Shown here: one piece after another, positions 8,669 through 16,835 of the stretch
Numbering within the stretch: position 1 is the stretch's first letter
How the letters are laid out: each line of letters begins with the position of its first letter
DNA from: ZC4RG25 sp023428365
Lineage (GTDB): Bacteria > Pseudomonadota > Alphaproteobacteria > Rhizobiales > Hyphomicrobiaceae
Reading direction: 5' to 3'
Length of the DNA: 64,000 nucleotides
Assembly: GCA_050283925.1 (NCBI GenBank)
Contig: JBNOAI010000003.1
Location: forward strand, 62,001 to 126,000
Position numbers and translations under genes: made by a program
Notes under the pieces: generated by a model
What the model was told of the DNA's origin: nothing
What the model saw: the letters and a program-made list of their open reading frames with translations, nothing else
Database searches by the model: none

Positions 8669-9766
8669 ATGGCGGAGGTCATCCTCAAGAACGTTCGCAA
8701 ACTCTACGGCAACAACGTCGTGGCGGTGAAAGATTTCACGCTCGACATTGCTGATCAGGAGTTCGTTGCACTCGTCGGCCCCTCGGGCTGCGGCAAATCC
8801 ACGACGCTGCGCATGATCGCAGGCCTGGAGGAAATCTCCGGCGGCACGATCGCGATCGGCGATCGCGTCGTGAACGATCTGCAGCCCAAGGATCGCGATA
8901 TCGCGATGGTGTTCCAGAACTACGCGCTCTATCAGCACATGACCGTTTACGACAATCTCGCATTCGGCCTGCGCAACCGGCGCACACCGGAGTCGGAGAT
9001 CGCGGCTGCGATCAAGCGCGCAGCAAAAGTGCTGTCGATCGAGCCTCTGCTGGCGCGTCGCCCGCGCCAGCTCTCCGGCGGACAGCAGCAGCGCGTTGCT
9101 CTTGGCCGCTGCATTGTGCGCAATCCGAAAGTGTTCCTCTTCGACGAGCCGCTTTCGAACCTGGACGCGCAGCTCCGTGCGCAGATGCGCCTCGAGATCA
9201 AGGAACTGCGTGAGCGCGTGCCGACGACCTCGATCTTCGTCACCCACGACCAGATCGAAGCCATGACTCTGGGCGACCGCATCGTCGTCATGAAGGACGG
9301 CCTCGTCCAACAGGTCGGCTCGCCGCTGGAACTCTACAAGCGTCCGGTCAATCGCTTCGTTGCAAGCTTCATCGGCTCGCCAGCCATGAACTTCTTCGAG
9401 CTGAACCTGGCAGGCGGTGGCGATCAGGTTGCCCTCACAGGTCAGGGTGTGAATATGAAACTGCCTTCGCGCCGCCTCACCGGCTTGAGCAGCGACGCCA
9501 AGACCGTCACGATCGGTGTAAGGCCGCAGCATCTGCAGCTTGGCAGCCCGGCAAATCCAGAGCAGGTCGGTATTGCCGGCCGACTGATGGTCACCGAGCA
9601 ACTCGGCGACGAGCAGATTCTGGCCGTTCGTATTGGCGACAGCGACATTCGTGTCGCGGGCGTCGATCCAGAGCTGGCGCTGTCCACCGGAAACAACGTC
9701 GAGATCGCGGCGAATATCGACAATCTCCACATCTTCGACGGCTCGTCGGGCATGGCACTTCGCTAA
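8669..9766 (+). CDS. sugar ABC transporter ATP-binding protein (UgpC/MalK type)
   Basis: A 365-residue ATPase that powers the importer. The Walker A motif GPSGCGKS is at 37-44, the signature LSGGQ at 135-139 and the Walker B FLFDE at 156-160. A C-terminal TOBE-type regulatory region follows from about residue 240. It starts 3 bp after the second permease gene. Confidence 0.95.
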   Translation: MAEVILKNVRKLYGNNVVAVKDFTLDIADQEFVALVGPSGCGKSTTLRMIAGLEEISGGTIAIGDRVVNDLQPKDRDIAMVFQNYALYQHMTVYDNLAFGLRNRRTPESEIAAAIKRAAKVLSIEPLLARRPRQLSGGQQQRVALGRCIVRNPKVFLFDEPLSNLDAQLRAQMRLEIKELRERVPTTSIFVTHDQIEAMTLGDRIVVMKDGLVQQVGSPLELYKRPVNRFVASFIGSPAMNFFELNLAGGGDQVALTGQGVNMKLPSRRLTGLSSDAKTVTIGVRPQHLQLGSPANPEQVGIAGRLMVTEQLGDEQILAVRIGDSDIRVAGVDPELALSTGNNVEIAANIDNLHIFDGSSGMALR

Positions 9767-9804
9767 CGCCCGACGCGACGCATACTATCATCAGGAGCAA
9801 GAAA

Positions 9805-10245
9805 ATGAGCGACTTCTACGTGAAGGTCGGCGACACGGTTTCGTTCGCCAAGACTGTTGGCGAGGCGGACGTCTACATGTTCGCTGGCATCACCGGCGAC
9901 CTGTCAGGGAACCACGTCAACGAGCAGTACATGAAGGAATCGAAGTACGGGCAGCGCATCGCTCACGGCGCGCTCCTGGTCGGTTTCATGTCGACCTGCT
10001 CGACGCTGATGATCGATAAGAGCAACAGCACGGGTCCCGGTCGCACCGAAACCCCGGTGTCGCTCGGTTATGACAAAGTCCGGTTCCTTGGTCCGGTGTT
10101 CCTCGGCGACACGGTGAACCTGACGTACACCATCATCGAGATTGACCCTGTAAAGCGGCGCTCGCGCAGCGAGATCAAAGCCGTGAACCAGCGCGGCGAG
10201 CTTGTTGGCGTTGCCAATCATATTCTCGCCTGGACCAAGAACTGA
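9805..10245 (+). CDS. MaoC-family (R)-specific enoyl-CoA hydratase
   Basis: A 146-residue single hot-dog-fold protein of the PhaJ/MaoC type. The hydratase-2 motif is present as GDLSGNHVN, with Asp32 and His37 at the catalytic positions, and RIAHGALLVGFMS follows. It should hydrate a 2-enoyl-CoA to the (R)-3-hydroxyacyl-CoA, opposite in stereochemistry to the crotonase at 151-936. It lies in the importer operon between the ATPase and the first dehydrogenase. Confidence 0.9.
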   Translation: MSDFYVKVGDTVSFAKTVGEADVYMFAGITGDLSGNHVNEQYMKESKYGQRIAHGALLVGFMSTCSTLMIDKSNSTGPGRTETPVSLGYDKVRFLGPVFLGDTVNLTYTIIEIDPVKRRSRSEIKAVNQRGELVGVANHILAWTKN

Positions 10246-10268
10246 CACCGGGAAACGCGAGGACGGCT

Positions 10269-11030
10269 ATGCGTCTCAAAGATAAATCCTGCATCATCAC
10301 TGGCGGCGGCTCTGGCATCGGCCGCGCTGCTTGCCTCATGTTCGCCAAGGAAGGCGCACGCCTCGTTATCGCTGACAAGCGCAAGGATCAGGCGCAGTCG
10401 GTGGCCGACGAGTGCGTGAAGCTCGGCGCGAAGGCGATCGCGCTCGAGGTCGACGTGACCAAGTCCGCCGACGCCAAGCGCATGGTCGATGAGACCGTGA
10501 AAGCTTACGGCCGTCTCGATGTCCTGCTCAACAACGCCGGTTACGGCATTGCCGGAAACGTCGTTGAAACGGACGAAGACGCCTGGGAAGCCCTGATGGC
10601 CGTCAACGTGCGCGGCGTTTACCTGTGCACCAAGTTCGCCATTCCGGCCATGGCGGCCAACGGTGGCGGCTCGATCGTCAACACCGCTTCGGTCGTTGCG
10701 GCAGTTGGCATCAAGGATCGCGCAGCCTACTGCGCATCGAAAGGCGCTGTCGCCGCTCTCACGCGTGCGGTTGCGATCGACCACGTTGCACAGGGCATCC
10801 GCTGCAACGCGATCTCTCCGGGCACGATCAACACGCCCTACTTTGAAGACATTCTGGCCAAGAGCCCGAATGCAGCAGAGATCCTGCAGGGGCTGAAAGA
10901 TCGCCAGCTGATGCGGCGCCTTGGCACCCCAGACGAAATCGCAGCTGGCATGTTGTTCCTGGCCAGCGATGAAAGCAGCTTTGCCACCGGCACGATCCTG
11001 ACGATCGACGGCGGCATGACAGCCTACTAA
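10269..11030 (+). CDS. short-chain dehydrogenase/reductase (first of two)
   Basis: A 253-residue classical SDR. The cofactor motif GGGSGIG is at residues 12-18, NNAG at 89-92, and the catalytic triad is Ser142, Tyr155 and Lys159 (YCASK). The sequence ends in a typical FATGTILTIDGGM. It resembles FabG-like and 3-hydroxyacyl-CoA dehydrogenases and probably oxidises a hydroxyl made by one of the hydratases. Specificity is not readable. Confidence 0.92.
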   Translation: MRLKDKSCIITGGGSGIGRAACLMFAKEGARLVIADKRKDQAQSVADECVKLGAKAIALEVDVTKSADAKRMVDETVKAYGRLDVLLNNAGYGIAGNVVETDEDAWEALMAVNVRGVYLCTKFAIPAMAANGGGSIVNTASVVAAVGIKDRAAYCASKGAVAALTRAVAIDHVAQGIRCNAISPGTINTPYFEDILAKSPNAAEILQGLKDRQLMRRLGTPDEIAAGMLFLASDESSFATGTILTIDGGMTAY

Positions 11031-11050
11031 GACACGCAAGGAAAGACGCC

Positions 11051-11818
11051 GTGGACGGTTTGAAAGATCGTGTAGCTCTGGTGACAGGCGGTGCAGCGGG
11101 TATTGGCCGCGCGATCGCATTGAAGCTGGCGCGGGAGGGCAGCCATGTTGCCATTCTCGATCTTGATCCCGCCGCGGCGGCCCGCACGGCGGAGGAAGTT
11201 CGACAGCTCGGCTGCCGCGCGGCCTCCGCGGCTGGCAACGTCGCTGACGCTGCCTCGATCGCCGCTGCCGTGGCCACGCTTTCGAAGGACATCGGTCCGT
11301 TCGATATCCTCGTCAACAATGCCGGAATCGCACGCCTCGGCGCTCTGCTGACCATGGACGAGAAGGATTGGACGGACACGTTCAACATCAACGTCACCGG
11401 CACGTTCAATGTGACGCGCGCCGTCGTACCCGACATGGTGAAGCGCAAGCGCGGCGCCGTGGTGAACCTTGCTTCCTGGCTCGGCAAGCGTGCGGCTCCG
11501 AACTTTGGTTCATACGCAGCCTCCAAGTTCGCAATCGTCGGTTTCACGCAGGCTCTGGCCCTCGAAGTCGCTCCGCATGTGCGCGTCAACGCTGTCGGCC
11601 CAGGTCTGATCGTTGGCACATCCATGCGCTCCGACATCGACGAAGCCTCCAAGCGCGTCGGTCTGCCGCTCGCGGATGAGCGTGTGAAGTCTATTCCGCT
11701 CGGTCGCGCGGGCACCGCCGAAGATGTCGCGAAGGTTGTCGCATTCCTGGCTTCCGACGAAGCCGACTATGTCACCGGCGCTATGTATGATGTGACGGGC
11801 GGCTCCTGGATGAGCTGA
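11051..11818 (+). CDS. short-chain dehydrogenase/reductase (second of two)
   Basis: A 255-residue classical SDR starting with GTG. TGGAAGIG is near residues 12-19 and the triad is Ser142, Tyr155 and Lys159. It is clearly diverged from its neighbour at 10269, so it is not a recent duplicate. Two dehydrogenases suggest two alcohol oxidations, or opposite stereoisomers. Confidence 0.92.
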   Translation: MDGLKDRVALVTGGAAGIGRAIALKLAREGSHVAILDLDPAAAARTAEEVRQLGCRAASAAGNVADAASIAAAVATLSKDIGPFDILVNNAGIARLGALLTMDEKDWTDTFNINVTGTFNVTRAVVPDMVKRKRGAVVNLASWLGKRAAPNFGSYAASKFAIVGFTQALALEVAPHVRVNAVGPGLIVGTSMRSDIDEASKRVGLPLADERVKSIPLGRAGTAEDVAKVVAFLASDEADYVTGAMYDVTGGSWMS

Positions 11819-11834
11819 ACCGAAGGCGAGCCAA

Positions 11835-13565
11835 ATGCCAGCCTCACTGTTTGAGCCCGGCCGCATCGGGCCTGTCGAGATCCGCAATCGCGTGATCATG
11901 GCATCAATGACGACGCGCTGCGCCGACGCCGAAGGCTTCGTCACACCAAACACCATTGCTTATTACAAAGCGCGCGCCGAAGGCGGCGTCGGGCTGATTA
12001 CCGTCGAAATGGCGGCTCCAGAGAAATGCGGACGCCATCGCCGCTTCGAGCTGGGCCTCTACGATGACAGGTTTCTGCCGGGTCTCACCGAGCTGGTGAA
12101 GGTGATCCACGCAAGTGGAGCGAAAGCCTCCATTCAACTCGGACACGGCGGCGGGCACACGCGCGTTGATATCTGCGGCGAGGCACCCATCGCTCCGTCA
12201 GCCATCCCGCACGTCGTGCAGGAGTTCACGACCGAGACGATCATTCCCGAGGCAATGACGCCGGAGCGGATTGAGCAGACCATCGCGGCTCATGTCGCTG
12301 CAGCGGTACGTGCAAAAGCGGCCGGCTTCGATGCCGTCGAGATCCATTCCGCGCACGGCTATCTACTCTCGCAATTCCACACGCCGTTTGAAAACCGCCG
12401 GACGGATGAATGGGGTGGAAGCCTCAGAAACCGCGCGCGCTTCAGCCTCGAAATCACGCGCCGCGTGAAGGAGGCGGTGCCGGATCTCGCCGTGATCTTC
12501 CGCATCACGGTCGACGACTTCTTCCCCGAGGGTCTCCGGCTCGAAGATGGGGTGCAGATCGCGGCTTGGGCGGCGGAAGGCGGCGCCGATGCGATCCACG
12601 TTGCAGCCGGTCATTACCGTTCGTTGCCATCGTCGTTGGGCATGATTCCTCCGATGGCTAAGCCCGAGGGATCGTTCCTGCCGTTCGCGCGAGCCGTCAA
12701 ACCACGCGTCAAAATTCCCGTTATCGCCGTCGCGCGGCTTGGCAATCCGGAACTGGCTGCGAGTGCTCTCGCCGAAGGCACGTGCGATTTCATCGCGCTC
12801 GGCCGTCCTCTTCTCGCTGATGAGAAATGGGTTGCAAAGGCTGAGGCAGGTCAGCCGGTGCGCCGCTGCCTCGCGTGCAACACCTGCATCAACATCATGC
12901 GCGAGGGCAACCGGCTGCAGTGCCTCGTCAACGCACGAACCGGCCGCGAAATCGAATTTTCCGAAAGTGCTGAACAACCAACTGGTAAACGGATCGCCGT
13001 CATCGGTGCCGGTCCCGCAGGTCTCAGCTACGCTTCCCTCGTCGCCGCCGACAACACAGTCACCATTTTCGAACGCAAGCATCGAGCTGGCGGCTCGCTT
13101 CGTCAGGCTGCGCTCGCACCGCGCTTCCAGGATGTTGAAAGCGCACCGGACGCGTTCGAACGTTACTTCACCAGTCTCGTGCGGACCTGCGAAACGTCCG
13201 GCGTGACGCTCACTTACGGCACCGATGTCCTCAAGAAACCGGCGTTGCTCGCCGACTTCGATATGATCGTCATTGCATCGGGCGCGAAGTACCGGTTCGG
13301 GCTCGGGCCATTCGCCGCCATGGCGCTGGAATCCGGCGTCGCCAGATGGCCGCTGCCCAAGCGGCTGTTCGACCGCGAAGATGTTCGCAACTGGCTCTAT
13401 TACAAAGCGCGCGTAAGCACTGGCCGCAAGATCGCGAAGCTCGCGCGTCCCGGCCAGGAGGTCGTCATCATCGGTGATGCCGCCTCGGCGGGCAAAAGCC
13501 AGGCCGCCATCTCTCAGGCCTTTGAAGCAGCACTGCTCGGCCGCCACAAAGTTGCGCACGCTTAA
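11835..13565 (+). CDS. old-yellow-enzyme/2,4-dienoyl-CoA-reductase-like iron-sulfur flavoprotein
   Basis: A 576-residue two-module enzyme. Residues 1-340 are an FMN-binding OYE barrel (EIHSAHGYLLSQF; a tail reading FIALGRPLLAD). Cys345, Cys348, Cys351 and Cys363 form a 4Fe-4S motif. A second nucleotide-binding module starts at about residue 383 with IAVIGAGPAGLSYA. This is the layout of 2,4-dienoyl-CoA reductase and trimethylamine dehydrogenase, but the protein is about 80-100 residues shorter than those, the loss being in the C-terminal half. It ends the importer operon and probably reduces or oxidises a C=C bond of the imported compound. Confidence 0.88.
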   Translation: MPASLFEPGRIGPVEIRNRVIMASMTTRCADAEGFVTPNTIAYYKARAEGGVGLITVEMAAPEKCGRHRRFELGLYDDRFLPGLTELVKVIHASGAKASIQLGHGGGHTRVDICGEAPIAPSAIPHVVQEFTTETIIPEAMTPERIEQTIAAHVAAAVRAKAAGFDAVEIHSAHGYLLSQFHTPFENRRTDEWGGSLRNRARFSLEITRRVKEAVPDLAVIFRITVDDFFPEGLRLEDGVQIAAWAAEGGADAIHVAAGHYRSLPSSLGMIPPMAKPEGSFLPFARAVKPRVKIPVIAVARLGNPELAASALAEGTCDFIALGRPLLADEKWVAKAEAGQPVRRCLACNTCINIMREGNRLQCLVNARTGREIEFSESAEQPTGKRIAVIGAGPAGLSYASLVAADNTVTIFERKHRAGGSLRQAALAPRFQDVESAPDAFERYFTSLVRTCETSGVTLTYGTDVLKKPALLADFDMIVIASGAKYRFGLGPFAAMALESGVARWPLPKRLFDREDVRNWLYYKARVSTGRKIAKLARPGQEVVIIGDAASAGKSQAAISQAFEAALLGRHKVAHA

Positions 13566-13581
13566 TCTGAGCGGCTTCGCC

Positions 13582-14385
13582 TCAATCCATACTCGGACGA
13601 TAATCCGCCGAACCCCAATGTCGGAGCGTATTCCGATCACGCGATGAAGCACCGTCCGGCGGCAGCATGCCGTAGTGACGCGCCAGCCGCGTCAATGCGA
13701 GCTGCAGCACCACCTTGCCGGAACGCTGCGGCCAGCCGATCGCGCGCTCCGCATCCTCAAGTCCCTTCAGGTGACAGCAAACATCGATGAGGATGCCGGA
13801 CAGTTCCGGGCCAACCGCCTGTAACGCTCGCTGCACCCGCTCCCGCGCCGCGACAATCCGGTCCGACATCTCCATGCCGATGCCCGGTGCAGCTCGCCGT
13901 TCTTTGCGCGAGGAAAACGTGGCGTTCCAGCTCATCGTCACTTTCGGCGTCATCTGCGCGAACCAGAAGTCCGCCCGCAACCTTTCGCCCGCGTTGAACT
14001 CCTCTTGTGAAATGAGCGGTTTGCCATCTTTGTCCCGCCGACGCGCGAGCCAGGCCAGCGGGCTCTCGGCGTCGTTGATCAGCGGCGGATCCGGCTGCCG
14101 TGCAAGGCGCGGACTTTCGACTTGCGTGGCCGCGATACGTGCTGCGCGGAGTGCCGCAATTCCACGCGGCGACGGGCCGAGCCGATCTTCGCCGATTTCC
14201 TGCAGAAGACCGGCATTCATCGCATCCGCCAGCTTGTCCTGACCGACAAAGGCCACCGCTTCGGCAAAACGATTGCTGGGCGAAAACGCCTTCGCACCCT
14301 CCGGCGTCACTTTCAGGAAGGCGCCGCGTCGCGCCAGCACCCGCATCCACGCAGGCGCAGTCATGCAGTCCAAAGGATGCATCAT
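13582..14385 (-). CDS. DUF6456 domain protein
   Basis: A 267-residue protein with a DUF6456 core (SPLAWLARRRDKDGKPLI, then GERLRADFWFAQMTPKVTMS). This family is conserved in alphaproteobacteria and usually carries a helix-turn-helix-like N-terminal half; its function is not established to my knowledge. The ATG at 14385 is chosen because a longer frame to 14517 would overlap the upstream gene; GGAA lies about 10 bp before the start. It follows the DnaA-like gene on the same strand by 29 bp. Confidence 0.75.
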   Translation of the reverse strand: MMHPLDCMTAPAWMRVLARRGAFLKVTPEGAKAFSPSNRFAEAVAFVGQDKLADAMNAGLLQEIGEDRLGPSPRGIAALRAARIAATQVESPRLARQPDPPLINDAESPLAWLARRRDKDGKPLISQEEFNAGERLRADFWFAQMTPKVTMSWNATFSSRKERRAAPGIGMEMSDRIVAARERVQRALQAVGPELSGILIDVCCHLKGLEDAERAIGWPQRSGKVVLQLALTRLARHYGMLPPDGASSRDRNTLRHWGSADYRPSMD

Positions 14386-14414
14386 CTTGGAGTTCCGGTC
14401 CGAATTGACGGTAA

Positions 14415-14795
14415 CTAGCGGGCGGGCGCAAACGATAGGACTTTGGCGATATCCTCGAGAAGCCCGATGGCGCGGTCGAAATCCTGATCCTCTCGTCGAT
14501 CCTCGACGACGCGGCACGCATGGGCGACCGTGGTGCGATCGCGCTCGAACAACACACCAGCTTCCGTCAAACTCAGACCACAGACGACATGCGCCAGATA
14601 CATTGCCACCTGCCGAGCCGTAGCGACACGCGCCGGCCCGCGACTTGGCAGACGCATATGTTCAATCTCCACATCGAACACACTCGCCACCGTTTCCTCC
14701 ATCACCTTTCTCAAGGTTGGATCGACCCCGCGAAGCATCTTCCCGCGATGCATCCGTTCCGAGGCCGGGTGGGGCATAGAGGTGGAAAAGTGCAT
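14415..14795 (-). CDS. DnaA domain IV-like DNA-binding protein
   Basis: About 126 residues. Most of the C-terminal half matches the DNA-binding domain of the replication initiator DnaA: ATARQVAMYLAH, then SLTEAGVLFERDRTTVAHA, the DnaA-signature-like helix-turn-helix. The AAA+ ATPase of DnaA is absent, so it cannot act as an initiator itself. It may compete for DnaA boxes or act as a transcription factor. The start is uncertain: ATG codons at 14777 and 14753 are also possible and none has a clear ribosome site. Confidence 0.75.
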   Translation of the reverse strand: MHFSTSMPHPASERMHRGKMLRGVDPTLRKVMEETVASVFDVEIEHMRLPSRGPARVATARQVAMYLAHVVCGLSLTEAGVLFERDRTTVAHACRVVEDRREDQDFDRAIGLLEDIAKVLSFAPAR

Positions 14796-15025
14796 TGCGG
14801 AACTCACTGATATGCGGTCTTGCCGACACCGCTTCACCGAACCAACGCCCGGGAGGATATGGCTCGCGATGTCCAACACTCGTCGCATGTTAGAGAGGTG
14901 GTGAACGGCGGGGATAAGTGGCTCCAGAGTTAATTGCCGCCAGCGTTGCATCCGCCGAAAATCGGATCATCAAATCCCCGCGCGCACCAACGGTGCGAGC
15001 CTGCCTCTCACAGCAGGAGAGGCAA

Positions 15026-15367
15026 ATGCGATCCAACCGATTTGGTTCGAAAACACGCGGCGTCATAAGTCCGTCGACTGACCATGGCGACAGACAGGAA
15101 ACGGCTGGGGTTGCGGGTGCGGACTACGATCGACGTCGCGATCTGGCACCGCTGCTGGCGCTCTGGCCTTGGGAAATCGAGGACTTGGGCGAAGGCGCCC
15201 AAGTCCGCATCGTCACGATGATCCGCAAGGCGCTGCGCATCGAACGCCAACGCGGCGTCGCTGGCCATTGGGCCTATGACGTCGCGCGACATGCCCGCTT
15301 GCTGCGAGCCTACAAAGCAGAGATCAAACGCGGGAATTCGCAAGGCGAACGCGAACGATTGCCCTGA
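15026..15367 (+). CDS. conserved hypothetical protein
   Basis: A 113-residue basic protein. The start is set by AGGAGAGG (15015-15022), three bases before the ATG. The conserved-looking core is DLAPLLALWPWEIEDLGE, followed by a helix rich in Arg/Lys. It is convergent with mucR. I recognise it only as a small protein often found near MucR-type genes in this order; its function is unknown. Confidence 0.7.
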   Translation: MRSNRFGSKTRGVISPSTDHGDRQETAGVAGADYDRRRDLAPLLALWPWEIEDLGEGAQVRIVTMIRKALRIERQRGVAGHWAYDVARHARLLRAYKAEIKRGNSQGERERLP

Positions 15368-15377
15368 CCGGCCAAGC

Positions 15378-15797
15378 TCAGTCGTCCCGACGGGTGCCCA
15401 GCCCCATCTTCTTCGCCAGCTCCGATCGCGCAGCCGCATAATTCGGGGCGACCATCGGGTAATCGTGTGGCAACCCCCACTTCTCCCGATACTCCTCCGG
15501 AGACAGGTTGTAGTGGGTGCGAAGGTGCCGTTTCAGCGACTTGAACTTCTTCCCATCCTCAAGACAGATGATGTAGTCCGGCGTGACGGACCGTTTCACC
15601 GCAATCGCCGGGCGCAGTTCCTCGCGCTCCATCGGCGCCGCATTCGAGGTCGCGCGGCTGAGCGCTTGGTGGATATCGCTGATCAGCACAGGCAGGTCGG
15701 CAGCAACCACCGTGTTGTTGCTGACGTAGGCGGATACGATCTCGGCCGTGAGTCCGACCAGGTCGTGTTTCGCCATGTCCTCCATTCCCTTCTCCAT
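15378..15797 (-). CDS. mucR: MucR-family transcriptional regulator
   Basis: A 139-residue member of the MucR/Ros family. The DNA-binding region is at about residues 73-110, with His91 and His95 in LKRHLRTHYNLSP. Only one cysteine (Cys78) is present in place of the usual Cys pair of a Ros zinc finger, as in many MucR proteins. The tail PMVAPNYAAARSELAKKMGLG is characteristic. MucR proteins are broad H-NS-like repressors of surface polysaccharide and motility genes. The start at 15797 is preceded by CAGGTGA; the AT-rich 528-bp region upstream is a likely autoregulatory target. Confidence 0.92.
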   Translation of the reverse strand: MEKGMEDMAKHDLVGLTAEIVSAYVSNNTVVAADLPVLISDIHQALSRATSNAAPMEREELRPAIAVKRSVTPDYIICLEDGKKFKSLKRHLRTHYNLSPEEYREKWGLPHDYPMVAPNYAAARSELAKKMGLGTRRDD

Positions 15798-16325
15798 ACG
15801 ATATCACCTGGGAGATATACTAAGCCGATAGCTTGCGCTTGCTGGCCAAACGAGGATTGCGACAGCCGCAAGCGACTGAATTCACCTGAACTTTGCTGTC
15901 ACGTGTGAGCCGGCATCAGGGACAACAAAAACAATCGGCTGTCAATAGATAGTCGAACTAAATCCAAAGAATCAAAAATAATACTCATCCGTTCCCAAAG
16001 AACGGCGTGCCACTTCCAGAGTATTACTCTGACAGAAGCTGCAATGGGCCGAGTTCAAGCTGTTGATTGAGGTGCAGAAGCCTGCTGCTTTCTTAATTAG
16101 CACGGCCTCGTGTCCGAAGTCAGGCTGAATCAAGGCAAATGACTTATGGTTAACTTAATTCATTGGAGGTTTGATTTCTTCGATTCAAGAAGATTCGATA
16201 ACAATCGAAAGCGTTCCGCAGTAAGTCTCCCGCTGCGACGCCCGCGATGCCATATATAGCCCGAACGCATACGTCGCCGTCACCGGTCCGATAGCCGCCG
16301 GCGGAAGCAGCAAGGAGTTCCGTCC
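15798..16325. other. 528-bp AT-richer intergenic region upstream of mucR and msrB
   Basis: No open frame that I can support. It holds a 15-bp palindrome CAGAGTATTACTCTG (16017-16031) and a small hairpin CCGTTC/GAACGG (15989-16005). The lower GC content suits binding by MucR-type proteins, which prefer AT-rich DNA. Confidence 0.5.
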
Positions 16326-16763
16326 ATGGATGAGCGCACAACAAAAACAGCACCAGCCCCCGCAGTCGCCAAATCCGAGGAGGACTGGCGCAAGCATCTC
16401 ACGCCGGAGCAGTACAAGGTGACCCGCCAGCACGGCACTGAGCGCGCCTTCACGCATCCCTATTACAGCGAAAAGCGCGACGGCGTGTATAAGTGCGTCT
16501 GCTGCGGTGCCACGCTGTTCTCGTCGGACACCAAATTCGATTCAGGCACCGGCTGGCCGAGCTATACCAAACCGGTCGACGGCGCGGCGGTTAAGGAATA
16601 CGACGACCGTTCCTTCCTCATGCGGCGTACTGAGGTACGGTGCCAGAGCTGTGATGCGCATCTCGGCCACGTCTTTCCGGACGGCCCCGGCCCGGAAGGC
16701 CTGCGCTACTGCATCAACGGCGCCGCGCTGCAGTTCAAGCCGGAATCCGAAGAACGCAGCTGA
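16326..16763 (+). CDS. msrB: peptide-methionine (R)-S-oxide reductase
   Basis: A 145-residue MsrB. Zinc-binding cysteine pairs are Cys57/Cys60 and Cys106/Cys109. The catalytic cysteine is Cys129 in RYCINGAAL. The signature GTGWPSY is at about residues 74-80. It repairs R-methionine sulfoxide in oxidised proteins, using thioredoxin. AAGGAG precedes the ATG. No signal peptide is seen, so the protein is cytosolic. Confidence 0.95.
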   Translation: MDERTTKTAPAPAVAKSEEDWRKHLTPEQYKVTRQHGTERAFTHPYYSEKRDGVYKCVCCGATLFSSDTKFDSGTGWPSYTKPVDGAAVKEYDDRSFLMRRTEVRCQSCDAHLGHVFPDGPGPEGLRYCINGAALQFKPESEERS

Positions 16764-16835
16764 CAGGACAATCCTCAAGCGCCGCCTCGCGTCACTCTCG
16801 GGTCGGCGCCCACTATTCTTTGCGGAGATGAATTC

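Noticed and set aside
8138..9730. 530-codon open frame on the minus strand
   Set aside because: It lies opposite the permease and ATPase genes with clear motifs. Long antisense frames are expected in GC-rich DNA, and its translation shows no fold-like pattern.
12363..13652. 429-codon minus frame across the flavoprotein gene
   Set aside because: Antisense shadow; the plus-strand frame carries FMN, Fe-S and FAD motifs.
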